Assembly (NCBI GenBank): GCA_019359045.1
Contig: JAHHIA010000011.1
Coordinates: 186,001 to 250,000, forward strand
Direction: 5' to 3'
From: Scytolyngbya sp. HA4215-MV1
GTDB taxonomy: Bacteria; Cyanobacteriota; Cyanobacteriia; Leptolyngbyales; Leptolyngbyaceae
DNA: 64,000 nucleotides
Shown here piece by piece: positions 9,174-17,503 of the stretch. The translations under genes were made by a program, and so were the position numbers. The stretch's first letter is position 1. Each line of letters starts with the position of its first letter. The notes under the pieces are model-generated. The model did no database searches and was not told the DNA's origin. It saw only the letters and a program-made list of their open reading frames with translations.

Positions 9174-9458
9174 TTAGAAGTCTTCTTCGAGATCATCATC
9201 TTCAAAATTGTTCTGAGTGCTGCTGGAACCCAAAAGGGGCAGCAAGATCGCCGTCCCTGCTACCCCTGTACCTACCCCGAACGCCAGCACAATTCCCAGA
9301 GGCAGTTTGATCGACTGAAACGTGAGGAACTTGAGCGATACCAAGCTGGCATTCCCCTGTGCATCAGTAACATAGACGTTTTGCACCGAGAGAATTGCGA
9401 TCGCAATGACCCAAGTGGTGATGATGGCAGCAAGCAAGAGGTTGGTGAGCGACTTCAT
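9174..9458 (-). CDS. LapA/DUF1049-like membrane protein
   Basis: A 94-residue protein with two hydrophobic segments: LTNLLLAAIITTWVIAIAIL near the N-terminus and IVLAFGVGTGVAGTAILLPLL near residue 65. Between them is the DUF1049 core (VSLKFLTFQSIKLPLGIVLAF), and the tail is acidic (NFEDDDLEEDF). Family members act in envelope or lipopolysaccharide assembly in other bacteria. The ATG at 9458 gives a typical N-terminus; a GTG at 9491 would add 11 unlikely residues. It lies 52 bp downstream of the phosphohexomutase gene on the same strand, so co-transcription is likely. Confidence 0.8.
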   Translation of the reverse strand: MKSLTNLLLAAIITTWVIAIAILSVQNVYVTDAQGNASLVSLKFLTFQSIKLPLGIVLAFGVGTGVAGTAILLPLLGSSSTQNNFEDDDLEEDF

Positions 9459-9510
9459 AGGGAGATCGGGAAGCAAGGAGGAGGGGGACACGGAGAAGAG
9501 CCAATTGGAA

Positions 9511-10941
9511 TTAGAGAATTCTCTGTTCGATCCATTCTTTCATTTCTGCTGCGATCGCGGCAGATTGTTGGCAAGTTTGACTTTCTAACTGAACGCGGAG
9601 CAGAGGTTCGGTGCCGGAGGGACGGAGCAAAACCCAACTGTCATCTGCCAGATAAAGCTTGATGCCGTCCTGATAGCCAATTCGCCGAACTGCGATGTTT
9701 GCCAATTGTTTTGGGGGGGCAGTGATAAAAGATTCCAGGATATGAGTTTGGTGCCGATCGTCCAGTGGAAAATCGAGGCGCTGCTGGTAGAGAGGACCTC
9801 CCGTTTCTGCCAGAACTTCTTTTGTCAACTGACTCAGAGGTTTGCCAGCCGAGGCGATCGCCTCTGCTACCAGAAGCCCTGCCAAGATACCGTCCTTTTC
9901 GGGAATATGACCGAGGATACTCAAGCCGCCCGATTCTTCTCCACCAATCAGAACCTGTGTTTGGCGCATTTTCTCCCCAATGTATTTAAAGCCTACAGGG
10001 GTTTCGTAAAGGTCTAACCCGTGTTGAACAGCCAAGCGATCGAGTAAATGGGTTGTGGCAACGGTGCGGACGATCGCCCCCGTTTTGCCCCGATGGGTGA
10101 GTAAATGACGTGCTAGCAATAGCAGCACAACATTAGCTGAGAGAATATTGCCCTGTTCATCGACAATGCCGAAGCGATCGCCGTCTCCATCTGTAGCAAC
10201 TCCTAGATCAGCGCCATCTCGCCGCACCGCTTCAACTAGGCGATTGAGCTGTTGCCCTCTCGGTTCCGGTAACCCCCCCCCAAACAAGACATCGCGATAG
10301 GCGTGAAGGGTCTGAATCTGGCAACCACAGTGGGCTAAAGCAGTGTCCAGGTAGCCTCTTGACGTGGAATAGAGGGCATCGTATTTAACTTTGAGATGGG
10401 CACGCCGAATAGTCTCCACATCCAGCAGGCTGTAAAGAAATTGGAGATAGTCAGCGCTGGGATCAAAGGTGGAAATTGGGGCGATCGACGATGGTGCACT
10501 GGAGGCAGAGGCAGCCTGTGCCAGATTTGCCATGATTTGATCCGTGATGGTAGTAATGGCAGGTCCGCCATAGTCGGGGATGTATTTGATGCCGCAATAG
10601 GGAGCAGGATTGTGGCTGGCGGTGAACATCAGCGCTCCAGCTGTGTTGCGATGGCGTGCAGTGTAAGCAATGACTGGGGTGGGACAGTCGCGATCGGTCA
10701 ACTGCACCTGCCAACCTGAACCCGACAATATACCGGCAGCCGTCTCAGCAAACTGATCTGCCAAAAAACGGGTGTCGTAAGCAACAAGAACCGGACGATT
10801 TCGCGGGTAAGTCAGGTCTAAATAATGGACGATCGCTTGTGTGACCCGAACGACATTCGCAAACGTAAAGTCTTTGGCGATGATTCCTCGCCAGCCATCG
10901 GTGCCAAATCGAATTGCGGGGGAATGACTGTTCAGGCTCAC
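9511..10941 (-). CDS. Phosphoglucomutase/phosphomannomutase family enzyme
   Basis: A 476-residue alpha-D-phosphohexomutase, interconverting hexose 1- and 6-phosphates to feed sugar-nucleotide and glycan synthesis. All four signature loops are present: the phosphoserine loop FTASHNP near residue 104, the Mg-binding DGDGDRFGIVD near 248-258, the sugar-binding GGEESGGLS near 335-343 and the phosphate-binding RPSGTEPLLRV near 442-452. The N-terminal FGTDGWRGIIAKDFTFANVV is typical. Substrate (glucose or mannose) cannot be decided. The divergent neighbour opens a glycosyltransferase cluster, which fits a role in precursor supply. Confidence 0.93.
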   Translation of the reverse strand: MSLNSHSPAIRFGTDGWRGIIAKDFTFANVVRVTQAIVHYLDLTYPRNRPVLVAYDTRFLADQFAETAAGILSGSGWQVQLTDRDCPTPVIAYTARHRNTAGALMFTASHNPAPYCGIKYIPDYGGPAITTITDQIMANLAQAASASSAPSSIAPISTFDPSADYLQFLYSLLDVETIRRAHLKVKYDALYSTSRGYLDTALAHCGCQIQTLHAYRDVLFGGGLPEPRGQQLNRLVEAVRRDGADLGVATDGDGDRFGIVDEQGNILSANVVLLLLARHLLTHRGKTGAIVRTVATTHLLDRLAVQHGLDLYETPVGFKYIGEKMRQTQVLIGGEESGGLSILGHIPEKDGILAGLLVAEAIASAGKPLSQLTKEVLAETGGPLYQQRLDFPLDDRHQTHILESFITAPPKQLANIAVRRIGYQDGIKLYLADDSWVLLRPSGTEPLLRVQLESQTCQQSAAIAAEMKEWIEQRIL

Positions 10942-11146
10942 GGTTCCGAATCCATCAGATTAACTTCATCCTACAGGAGCTTTCTCAGCCCATGCTGCGA
11001 TCGGGCTGGGTAAAGCAACGAGAAAGTACATTTAGGGTTTGATCCTGATGGGCGATCGAATCGGTGAAGGAAAGAGTGATAGCACGCGATCGTAGTTTTT
11101 TGTGGTTGCTGAAAAGTTAACCCATCCATGTTTTTAGGACTCTGGT

Positions 11147-12340
11147 ATGAAAATTCTGCTGGTTGTTCCTGCGATTGGAGCAGTCTATGGAGGTCCTTCC
11201 AAAGTTGCATTGGAACTGGCAGAGGCACTTGGCAAACAAGGAATTTCGCTGGATTTGGTAACGACGAATGCCAATGGTGCCAGTGATTTAGATGTGCCTT
11301 TATACACCTGGGTAAACAGCGGCTCGTACCGAATTCAATATTTTGCTCATTGGCATTGGAAAGATTATAAGATCAGCAGCTCCCTGACTGCTTGGTTGTT
11401 TCGACACGTCACTGAGTATGACTTAGTGCACACCAATGCTCTTTTTTCCTATCCCATTCTGGTAACACATTGGGCTTGTCAGTGGCATCAGGTGCCTTAT
11501 GTGATGAGTCCACATGGCATGTTGGAACCCTGGGCACTTTCTTACAAAGCCTGGAAAAAAAAGCTTTACTACACTTTGCTAGAAAAGAATGCATTGAAAA
11601 AAGCCAGCGCTATTCAAATGCTAGCTACGAGCGAGGCGGAGAATACTCAACACTTAAATCTTTCGACTCCATTCGTGATTGTTCCGAATGGAATTGAACC
11701 AATAGATCTGGAAAATTTTCCGGATAGCGAGCTATTTTATCAACACTTTCCGACGACTAAAAATAAAACTCTTATTTTATTTTTAGGTCGAATTGATCCT
11801 AAAAAAGGATTAGATCTATTGGCAACTGCTTTTGCCAAAGTGCACCAACAATTTCCGCACACTCATCTGATTGTTGCAGGTCCTGATAATGTTGGATTTC
11901 TGCCCAAGGTTCAACAATTTTTTGTAGATGCAGGCTGTCTGGAGGCAGTCACATTTACTGGCATGATCAGTGGCAGCTTGAAATATGCAGCGCTAGCGGC
12001 TGCCAGTGTATATGTTTCACCTTCTTATTCAGAGGGATTTAGCCTATCGATTTTGGAAGGGATGGCAGCAGGATTGCCCTGTGTGTTTACTACAGGCTGC
12101 AATTTTCCGGAGGCTAAAATCGCCCAGGCTGCTTATGTTGTGGAGGCTGATTCGCAACAAATTGCAGATGCTTTGATCGAATGTTTAAAGCATCCTCAAC
12201 AGATGAAAGCGATGGGCGATCGCGCCCGAAAATTTATCTTAGAAACCTATACCTGGGATCGAATTGCAAGTCAGTTGATCAAAATCTATACCGCAATTTT
12301 GCAACAAAAAACTGTTCCGATCTCTTCATCACTCCTATGA
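11147..12340 (+). CDS. Family GT4 glycosyltransferase
   Basis: A 397-residue GT-B fold enzyme transferring a sugar from a nucleotide sugar to a growing glycan. The N-terminal Rossmann start (MKILLVVPAIGAVYGGPSKV) is of the GGPS type. The donor-binding half begins near residue 205 with LILFLGRIDPKKGLDLL, and the EX7E motif lies in SEGFSLSILEGMAAGLP near 298-314. There is no signal peptide. The stop codon overlaps the start of the methyltransferase gene (ATGA), so they are translationally coupled. The sugar is not predictable. Confidence 0.9.
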   Translation: MKILLVVPAIGAVYGGPSKVALELAEALGKQGISLDLVTTNANGASDLDVPLYTWVNSGSYRIQYFAHWHWKDYKISSSLTAWLFRHVTEYDLVHTNALFSYPILVTHWACQWHQVPYVMSPHGMLEPWALSYKAWKKKLYYTLLEKNALKKASAIQMLATSEAENTQHLNLSTPFVIVPNGIEPIDLENFPDSELFYQHFPTTKNKTLILFLGRIDPKKGLDLLATAFAKVHQQFPHTHLIVAGPDNVGFLPKVQQFFVDAGCLEAVTFTGMISGSLKYAALAAASVYVSPSYSEGFSLSILEGMAAGLPCVFTTGCNFPEAKIAQAAYVVEADSQQIADALIECLKHPQQMKAMGDRARKFILETYTWDRIASQLIKIYTAILQQKTVPISSSLL

Positions 12341-12987
12341 CCCAACACACTCGCCCTGCCTACGAATATGCCTATGTGAATGCAGATGAAATTCACCATC
12401 ATCGATACTTAATGGTACCGTTGCTAAAAATTCTAAATTCTGTTCAATCCCAGCATTCAACTAAATTAAAAATTCTTGATTTAGGCTGTGGAAATGGATA
12501 TCTGAGCAATTGGTTAGCCCAGCAAGGGCATCAAGTCGTTGGGGTTGAAAGCTCTGCATCAGGAGTGACTTTTGCATGTGAAAATTTTCCAAATTGTCAC
12601 TTTATTCAAGCCAGTATTTACGACTTACCCCTTCCGGAGTTAGGCGATCAATTTGATGTCGTTTTATCGGCAGAAGTGATTGAACATTTGCTCTATCCCA
12701 AAGAGTTAGTGAGAGCAGCTAAGAAATGTTTGAAGCCCAATGGAAGGCTAATTATTACGACTCCATATCATGGATATATCAAAAATTTAGTTCTGGCGCT
12801 TTTGGGCAAAATGGATCAACATCTCAATCCACTCTGGGATGGGGGACATATCAAGTTTTTCTCAGTTGCAACCCTACAAGAGCTTCTAATTTCAGAAGGC
12901 TATCGGGATCTCAAGTTTTCTTTTTCAGGTCGATCGCCCTATCTTTGGAAAACAATGCTGTGTTCCAGTTGTTCCCAATGTAACTAA
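12337..12987 (+). CDS. Class I SAM-dependent methyltransferase
   Basis: A 216-residue methyltransferase with SAM-binding motif I (LDLGCGNGYLSNWL, about residues 47-60), an acidic residue ending the second strand (VVGVESS) and motif IV (FDVVLSAEVIEHL) like UbiG/Methyltransf_11 enzymes. The ATG at 12337 overlaps the preceding stop as ATGA; the frame is open further upstream but that part only shadows the glycosyltransferase gene. Placement between glycosyltransferases suggests a glycan or lipid-linked sugar substrate. Inference only. Confidence 0.87.
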   Translation: MTQHTRPAYEYAYVNADEIHHHRYLMVPLLKILNSVQSQHSTKLKILDLGCGNGYLSNWLAQQGHQVVGVESSASGVTFACENFPNCHFIQASIYDLPLPELGDQFDVVLSAEVIEHLLYPKELVRAAKKCLKPNGRLIITTPYHGYIKNLVLALLGKMDQHLNPLWDGGHIKFFSVATLQELLISEGYRDLKFSFSGRSPYLWKTMLCSSCSQCN

Positions 12988-13018
12988 AGCCCGATTCACT
13001 CGATTTTTGTAGAAATTA

Positions 13019-13783
13019 ATGTTGGAAAAAATTACCCCCTTGATCTTAACCTTTAACGAGGCTAATAATCTCGATCGCACCCTAGAGAAACTAAGTTGGG
13101 CAGGAGAGATTGTGATCGTTGATAGCTATAGTACCGATAGCACATTAGCAATCTTAGCAAGGCATCCTCAAGCAAAAGTTTTTCAGCGAAAATTTGATTC
13201 TTTTGCAGAACAGTGTAATTACGGATTAACTAAGATTCAAACCGAGTGGGTATTATCACTCGACGCCGATTATGTATTAAGCGATGCATTAGTTGATGAA
13301 ATGAGTCAATTATCAGAAAACCCACAGATTAATAGTTATTTTGTCAGATTCAAATATTGTGTTTTTGGTAAACCATTGCGCGGAACTTTGTATCCACCTC
13401 GACGGGTTTTGTATCGAAAAGATCAAGCAATCTATCACCAAGATGGGCATGCTCATCGTGTGATAGTTACGGGTGAAACTGCTTTTTTAGAAAACTGGAT
13501 TGATCATGACGATCGCAAATCTTTGAGTCGCTGGTTATGGGCGCAGGATCGGTACATGATCACTGAGTCAAAAAAGCTACTTAACACCTCCTGGAAACAA
13601 CTGAGTCCAGGCGACCGAATTCGTCGCTGTAAGGTATTCGCTCCCCTGGCGATTCTATTTTATTGTTTGATTATTAACCGAGGCATCTTAGATGGATGGG
13701 CAGGTTGGTACTATGCTTTCCAACGAATGCTGGCAGAATTGCTCCTATCAATTCATCTCATGGAACAAGAAACATTGCGATGA
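13019..13783 (+). CDS. Family GT2 glycosyltransferase
   Basis: A 254-residue GT-A enzyme. It has ITPLILTFNEANNLDRTLEKL at the N-terminus, the donor loop VIVDSYSTDST near residue 33 and the metal-binding Asp-x-Asp in VLSLDADYVLS near residue 82. The pattern NEANNL...SYSTDST is typical of the WaaE/KdtX-like branch that adds sugars to lipopolysaccharide core. The gene lies 31 bp after the methyltransferase and is probably in the same operon. Confidence 0.9.
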   Translation: MLEKITPLILTFNEANNLDRTLEKLSWAGEIVIVDSYSTDSTLAILARHPQAKVFQRKFDSFAEQCNYGLTKIQTEWVLSLDADYVLSDALVDEMSQLSENPQINSYFVRFKYCVFGKPLRGTLYPPRRVLYRKDQAIYHQDGHAHRVIVTGETAFLENWIDHDDRKSLSRWLWAQDRYMITESKKLLNTSWKQLSPGDRIRRCKVFAPLAILFYCLIINRGILDGWAGWYYAFQRMLAELLLSIHLMEQETLR

Positions 13784-13999
13784 CGTCGCTAATAAATCGT
13801 ATATCAAAATAAAATCGGTATTTTCACATTATTTAATTAGAAGAAAAAGATAAAACATTGCAGTCAATTTTGCATTTTTCTGCGACGAAAAGACTGAAAA
13901 AATTACTTTTGAATTCCCGATCAAGATTGCAATCTCTGTAGATGTGTTAGAGCGCATTGATTCGCTCAAATACTTCACTGAGAGTGTCGGAGGCTCTGA

Positions 14000-15322
14000 A
14001 TGGCGGAGAAGGAATTGCTCCAGCAGCTTCACGTTTTGAAATCGATAGATTTGCAACAACGTGATGACATTGCCCAAGATTTGCAACAATCCATTCGCTT
14101 GCTAATTGTGACGCAGTTTTATCCACCGGATTATGCTGCAACTGGACAATTGATTGAAGAGCTTGCAGTTCAGTTAGGCAAAATGGGGGTGCGCGTACGT
14201 GTGTTTGCGGGACAGCCGGGATATGCGTTTAATCGAGATTCTGCGCCAGGGTTTGAGCGATCGGGGCGGTTGCAGGTTGTGCGATCGCGCGCTTCTCAAA
14301 TCTGGCCCCATCGCATTCGTGGGCGAGCCATCAACGGGTTCCTTTTTTGCATCCGAGCGGGGTTGCATTTACTCAAACGCGCCCGTGAAAATGACGTTTT
14401 GTTGCTGACTACTGAGCCTCCTTATCTCACGATTCTGGGCTATCTCGCGCACTTGTTTTTTCGCATCCCTTACGTCTGTTTACTCTACGACCTGTATCCC
14501 GACGTTGTGGTGGAACTAAATGTTTTGAAAAAGCATCATTGGCTAGTTAGATTTTGGGACTGGCTCAATGGTCGAATCTGGCGGAATGCTCAGGCGATCG
14601 TCGTACTTAGCTCCACTATGAAAGATCGCATTGTCACCAAGTGCCCAGGCATTGCTAGCAAAACGATCGTCATCCATAGTTGGGCAAATCCCGACATCAT
14701 TAAACCGATCGACAAAACTAGCAATTGGTTTGCTCAACAATTTGATCTAGAAGATAAATTTACGGTGCTCTATTCTGGCAATATGGGGCGTTGCCATGAT
14801 ATCGACACCATTTTGGCAGCCGCCGAAGCCCTGCAAGATGAACCGATCCAGTTCCTTTTTATCGGCGGTGGAGCAAAGCGACGCATCTCAGCAGAAAAAG
14901 CATTGAGTTTAGGATTGAGTAATTGTCGGTTTCTGCCTTATCAGAAAAAAGGTGATTTACCCTATTCCCTGACGGCTGGGGATCTTTCCCTGGTGAGCAT
15001 TAGTCCTGGCATGGAGGGGCTGGTGGCACCCAGTAAGCTATACGGCATTTTAGCAACGGGTCGTCCGGTTGCGGTGATTTGCGAACCCCATTCTTATCTG
15101 CGCCAGTTGATTTGCGAGGCGAAGTGTGGCGAAGCGTTTGATAATGGCGACGATCGGGGCTTGGCTCAATTTATCTATCGATTAGCCCACAATGCGTTGT
15201 TAGCGAAGGCATTGGGCAATGCGGGGCGGCGCTATTTGCAGTCGCACTTTACGCCCGAAATTACGGCGAGTCAATACTTGAAAGTACTGGTGAATTCGGT
15301 GAGAACAAGAAGTGACCGATAA
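14000..15322 (+). CDS. Family GT4 glycosyltransferase (WbuB-like)
   Basis: A 440-residue GT-B enzyme. The N-terminal 30 residues are an extension before the fold (LLIVTQFYPPDYAATGQLIEEL), which is the WbuB/capsular GT4 start. A hydrophobic stretch TILGYLAHLFFRIPYVCLLYDLYPD near 140-165 suggests membrane association. The C-terminal half has FTVLYSGNMGRCHDID and APSKLYGILATGRPV, placing the acidic and phosphate-contacting residues. GGAGG lies about 7 bases before the ATG at 14000. A 216-bp AT-rich gap separates it from the GT2 gene, so it may have its own promoter. Confidence 0.88.
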   Translation: MAEKELLQQLHVLKSIDLQQRDDIAQDLQQSIRLLIVTQFYPPDYAATGQLIEELAVQLGKMGVRVRVFAGQPGYAFNRDSAPGFERSGRLQVVRSRASQIWPHRIRGRAINGFLFCIRAGLHLLKRARENDVLLLTTEPPYLTILGYLAHLFFRIPYVCLLYDLYPDVVVELNVLKKHHWLVRFWDWLNGRIWRNAQAIVVLSSTMKDRIVTKCPGIASKTIVIHSWANPDIIKPIDKTSNWFAQQFDLEDKFTVLYSGNMGRCHDIDTILAAAEALQDEPIQFLFIGGGAKRRISAEKALSLGLSNCRFLPYQKKGDLPYSLTAGDLSLVSISPGMEGLVAPSKLYGILATGRPVAVICEPHSYLRQLICEAKCGEAFDNGDDRGLAQFIYRLAHNALLAKALGNAGRRYLQSHFTPEITASQYLKVLVNSVRTRSDR

Positions 15323-15437
15323 CAGAGAGGCAAAAAAAGCAATCGACTGCAATCAATGATTAATTAAGAGATTGGTAAAGACATTGATTGATAATGGGGT
15401 TCATGAGGTCTGATCTATTTCGGAGGAATGGGAATTC

Positions 15438-16088
15438 ATGTCTAGAGCCGCTATTATTCAACCTAACCAATCCTATACCTTTGCAGATTATTTTAAGCTC
15501 AACTTTGCTCCGCAAGATATCCTGGCGTACTTCGGCGCTTCATTGCAACGTCGCTCCCTCCCATTGCCTCGCTATGCTGGCATTCTCGATCGCCTCACCG
15601 ATCTCAAATCTCGCATCGAAGAGAGCCTACCTCGCCTGGGTCTCACCAGCGAAATGGCACGACGAGAATTCCTCATTGCACCTGTATTAACCGATGTATT
15701 GCACTACACTCAGGCAACGCTCAATGTTGAGTATCCGGTTGTGGTAAACAACCAACTCAAAGGGTCGCTGGATTATTTGCTACAAAATCAGCAGACATTT
15801 CTGGTCATTGAAGCGAAGAATGAAGATTTGGAACGGGGTTTTGTCCAGCTCGCGATCGAACTTATCGCCCTCGACCAGTGGATTGAGTCCGATCAAGCCA
15901 TTTTGCCAGGCGCAATTTCAACTGGAAATATCTGGCAATTTGGGCAATTCGATCGTCATTCTCGTAAAGTGACCCAAGATCTCAATCTCTACCGCGTCCC
16001 TGCTGATCTTGACGATCTCTTACGGATTCTCGTCCAAATTCTCAATTGCAATTCCTCTCTATCAGAAAATGATTTTCCTGGCTCATAG
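15438..16088 (+). CDS. PD-(D/E)XK nuclease-like protein, HSDR_N-type
   Basis: A 216-residue protein. The restriction-endonuclease-like core is visible: Asp112 in GSLDYLL, then Glu125-x-Lys127 in FLVIEAKNE, followed by a Gln-bearing helix (GFVQLAIELIALDQW). This is the pattern of type I restriction N-terminal domains and related solo proteins. No methylase or specificity gene is adjacent. A strong GGAGG lies 11 bases before the ATG. Whether it cuts DNA is unknown; solo copies are frequent in cyanobacteria. Confidence 0.75.
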   Translation: MSRAAIIQPNQSYTFADYFKLNFAPQDILAYFGASLQRRSLPLPRYAGILDRLTDLKSRIEESLPRLGLTSEMARREFLIAPVLTDVLHYTQATLNVEYPVVVNNQLKGSLDYLLQNQQTFLVIEAKNEDLERGFVQLAIELIALDQWIESDQAILPGAISTGNIWQFGQFDRHSRKVTQDLNLYRVPADLDDLLRILVQILNCNSSLSENDFPGS

Positions 16089-16092
16089 CAAA

Positions 16093-16141
16093 AGTCTTCT
16101 AAAGAAGACTGAGCCGAGGTTCTAGTCCATTTCAATGGACT
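16093..16141. repeat. Two adjacent small hairpins downstream of the nuclease-like gene
   Basis: AGTCTTCT/AGAAGACT at 16093-16110 and AGTCCATT/AATGGACT at 16124-16141 are perfect 8-bp inverted repeats with 2-bp centres. They resemble cyanobacterial REP-type hairpins and could also slow transcription after the gene ending at 16088. Confidence 0.6.
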
Positions 16142-16338
16142 TTAGATCAAAATCAGTCGTGGGTGTTTGTATCCATTGTTTCACCTCAACTGTTTCAACA
16201 TCGACAACTAACAAATTGAGCGTAACAAATTGAGCGGTAACTCTCGGAGCAGCAGTTCCCCGATCGGTTCTTGAAATAACTCATCGTATACCTGAGTGGT
16301 TAGGCGGTAGTGCTGTAGACCTGTTGTTGGTTGCTGCA

Positions 16339-16361
16339 GGGGCAATGCAGTGCATTGCCCC
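16339..16361. repeat. Perfect palindrome, 11-bp arms
   Basis: GGGGCAATGCA and its complement TGCATTGCCCC flank a single G. This is one of several GGGGC/GCCCC-ended palindromes in the RAYT neighbourhood. Confidence 0.7.
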
Positions 16362-16462
16362 TACCAAATTTCACCCACACATTTGAAGTACTACCTGGTT
16401 AGGCATTCACGTTTGTATCAACGCCTCTTTATCCTTGCAAATTCAACACCTCTTTACCTGAG

Positions 16463-16663
16463 GAGATTTCTAGGAAAATCTATTTAACGATCAACCACCT
16501 TACGTAGGGGCGAACGTCCGTGTGCCCCTACGTAAGTCTGTTAATAGTTAGCATTCCATGCGCTGGCGCACCGTCAGGGTGAAAGAAATTAGATTTGCCG
16601 ACGACTATTTATGCTTATTGAAAATCTAATTTCTTAGGAGGTAGATTCTTTCCTGGAAATCTC
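16463..16663. repeat. Nested inverted-repeat (MITE-like) element upstream of the RAYT gene
   Basis: Outer imperfect arms at about 16463-16482 and 16642-16663 enclose a perfect 14-bp inverted repeat (AAGAAATTAGATTT at 16583-16596, complement at 16622-16635) and a REP-like hairpin with 13-bp arms at 16499-16511 and 16524-16536 (CTTACGTAGGGGC). No coding potential seen. It looks like a composite of small mobile palindromes. Confidence 0.55.
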
Positions 16664-16751
16664 TTTATGGGAATCCTAACTGACAAGGCATTGTCAGCAT
16701 TAGAGCGATATGAAATATAACCCGGAAAAACACCACCGCTGATCGATTCGA

Positions 16752-17294
16752 TTGCAGGGGTATGATTATGCATCAGCGGGAATGTATTTTGTCACAATTT
16801 GTACGTTTCAGCGGCAATGTTTGTTTGGCGAAATTGTGGCCGGTGAGACGCGATTGAATGAATTGGGGCAGATTGTGGTTCATGAATGGTTGCGATCGCA
16901 GGATATTCGGCAGGAAATTGATTTTGATGCCTGGGTCATCATGCCAAATCATATTCATGGAATTGTCGTCATTCATCCACCGAATACACCGCAATCGTCG
17001 GATACACAACGACATCCCGTAGGGGCGAACGGCCGTTCGCCCCTACACGGCATCGCATTCCAACCCATGAAACCCCGTTCGTTATCGTCATTCATTGCCG
17101 GGTTCAAATCGGCAACGACGAAACAAATCAATCTCATCCGGAATGCACCAGGAACACCTGTGTGGCAACGCAATTATTACGACCATATCATCCGCAACGA
17201 GATATCGTTGGAACACCTGCGGGCTTACATCCACAACAATCCTTTATCCTGGCAGGAAGACCCGTTGCATCCTGATGTGGATTCAAACTGGTAG
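16752..17294 (+). CDS. REP-associated tyrosine transposase (RAYT), 5' end disrupted
   Basis: A Y1/HUH single-strand transposase of the IS200/IS605-related RAYT type that processes REP palindromes. It shows FVTICT, the HUH motif in PNHIHGIV and the catalytic Tyr region RNYYDHIIRNE, ending in HNPLSW. The natural start is probably ATG at 16710 (MKYNPEKHHR), but codon 11 is TGA at 16740-16742, followed in frame by SIRLQGYDYAS. Translation could only resume at the TTG at 16752. A perfect REP palindrome (17019-17046) is inserted in frame, reading PVGANGRSPLHG. The gene may be inactive or only weakly translated. Confidence 0.8.
   Translation: MQGYDYASAGMYFVTICTFQRQCLFGEIVAGETRLNELGQIVVHEWLRSQDIRQEIDFDAWVIMPNHIHGIVVIHPPNTPQSSDTQRHPVGANGRSPLHGIAFQPMKPRSLSSFIAGFKSATTKQINLIRNAPGTPVWQRNYYDHIIRNEISLEHLRAYIHNNPLSWQEDPLHPDVDSNW
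17019..17046. repeat. REP palindrome inside the RAYT coding sequence
   Basis: A perfect 28-nt palindrome beginning GTAGGGGCGAACGG and continuing with its complement. It is read in frame by the transposase gene. Identical to the copy at 17354-17381. Confidence 0.9.
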
Positions 17295-17353
17295 TGGCAT
17301 TGTTGCTGGTATTGATGATGCATGATTGGCTTGATCGCCCCTCCCAATCATCT

Positions 17354-17381
17354 GTAGGGGCGAACGGCCGTTCGCCCCTAC
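17354..17381. repeat. REP palindrome downstream of the RAYT gene
   Basis: A perfect 28-nt palindrome, identical to the one inside the RAYT gene 335 bp away, lying between that gene and the NACHT gene. Proximity to a RAYT gene is the usual arrangement of a REPtron. Confidence 0.9.
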
Positions 17382-17503
17382 GAGGATCTGTCAAGGGAAT
17401 TGAGGGAGTTGGTAGAATCCCCCGAATGGTGCGTGCTGCCGGGATGCAGGTCAATTTGGCTGATTGGGGTCATGAGGGTCATGGCGATACCATCTTCCCA
17501 TCT

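Noticed and set aside
9129-9662. 177-codon open frame opposite the LapA and phosphomutase genes
   Set aside because: It runs across two real minus-strand genes and has charged, low-conservation composition.
12181-12336. Earlier start of the methyltransferase
   Set aside because: The upstream residues overlap the glycosyltransferase gene in another frame; the ATGA overlap at 12337 is the natural start.
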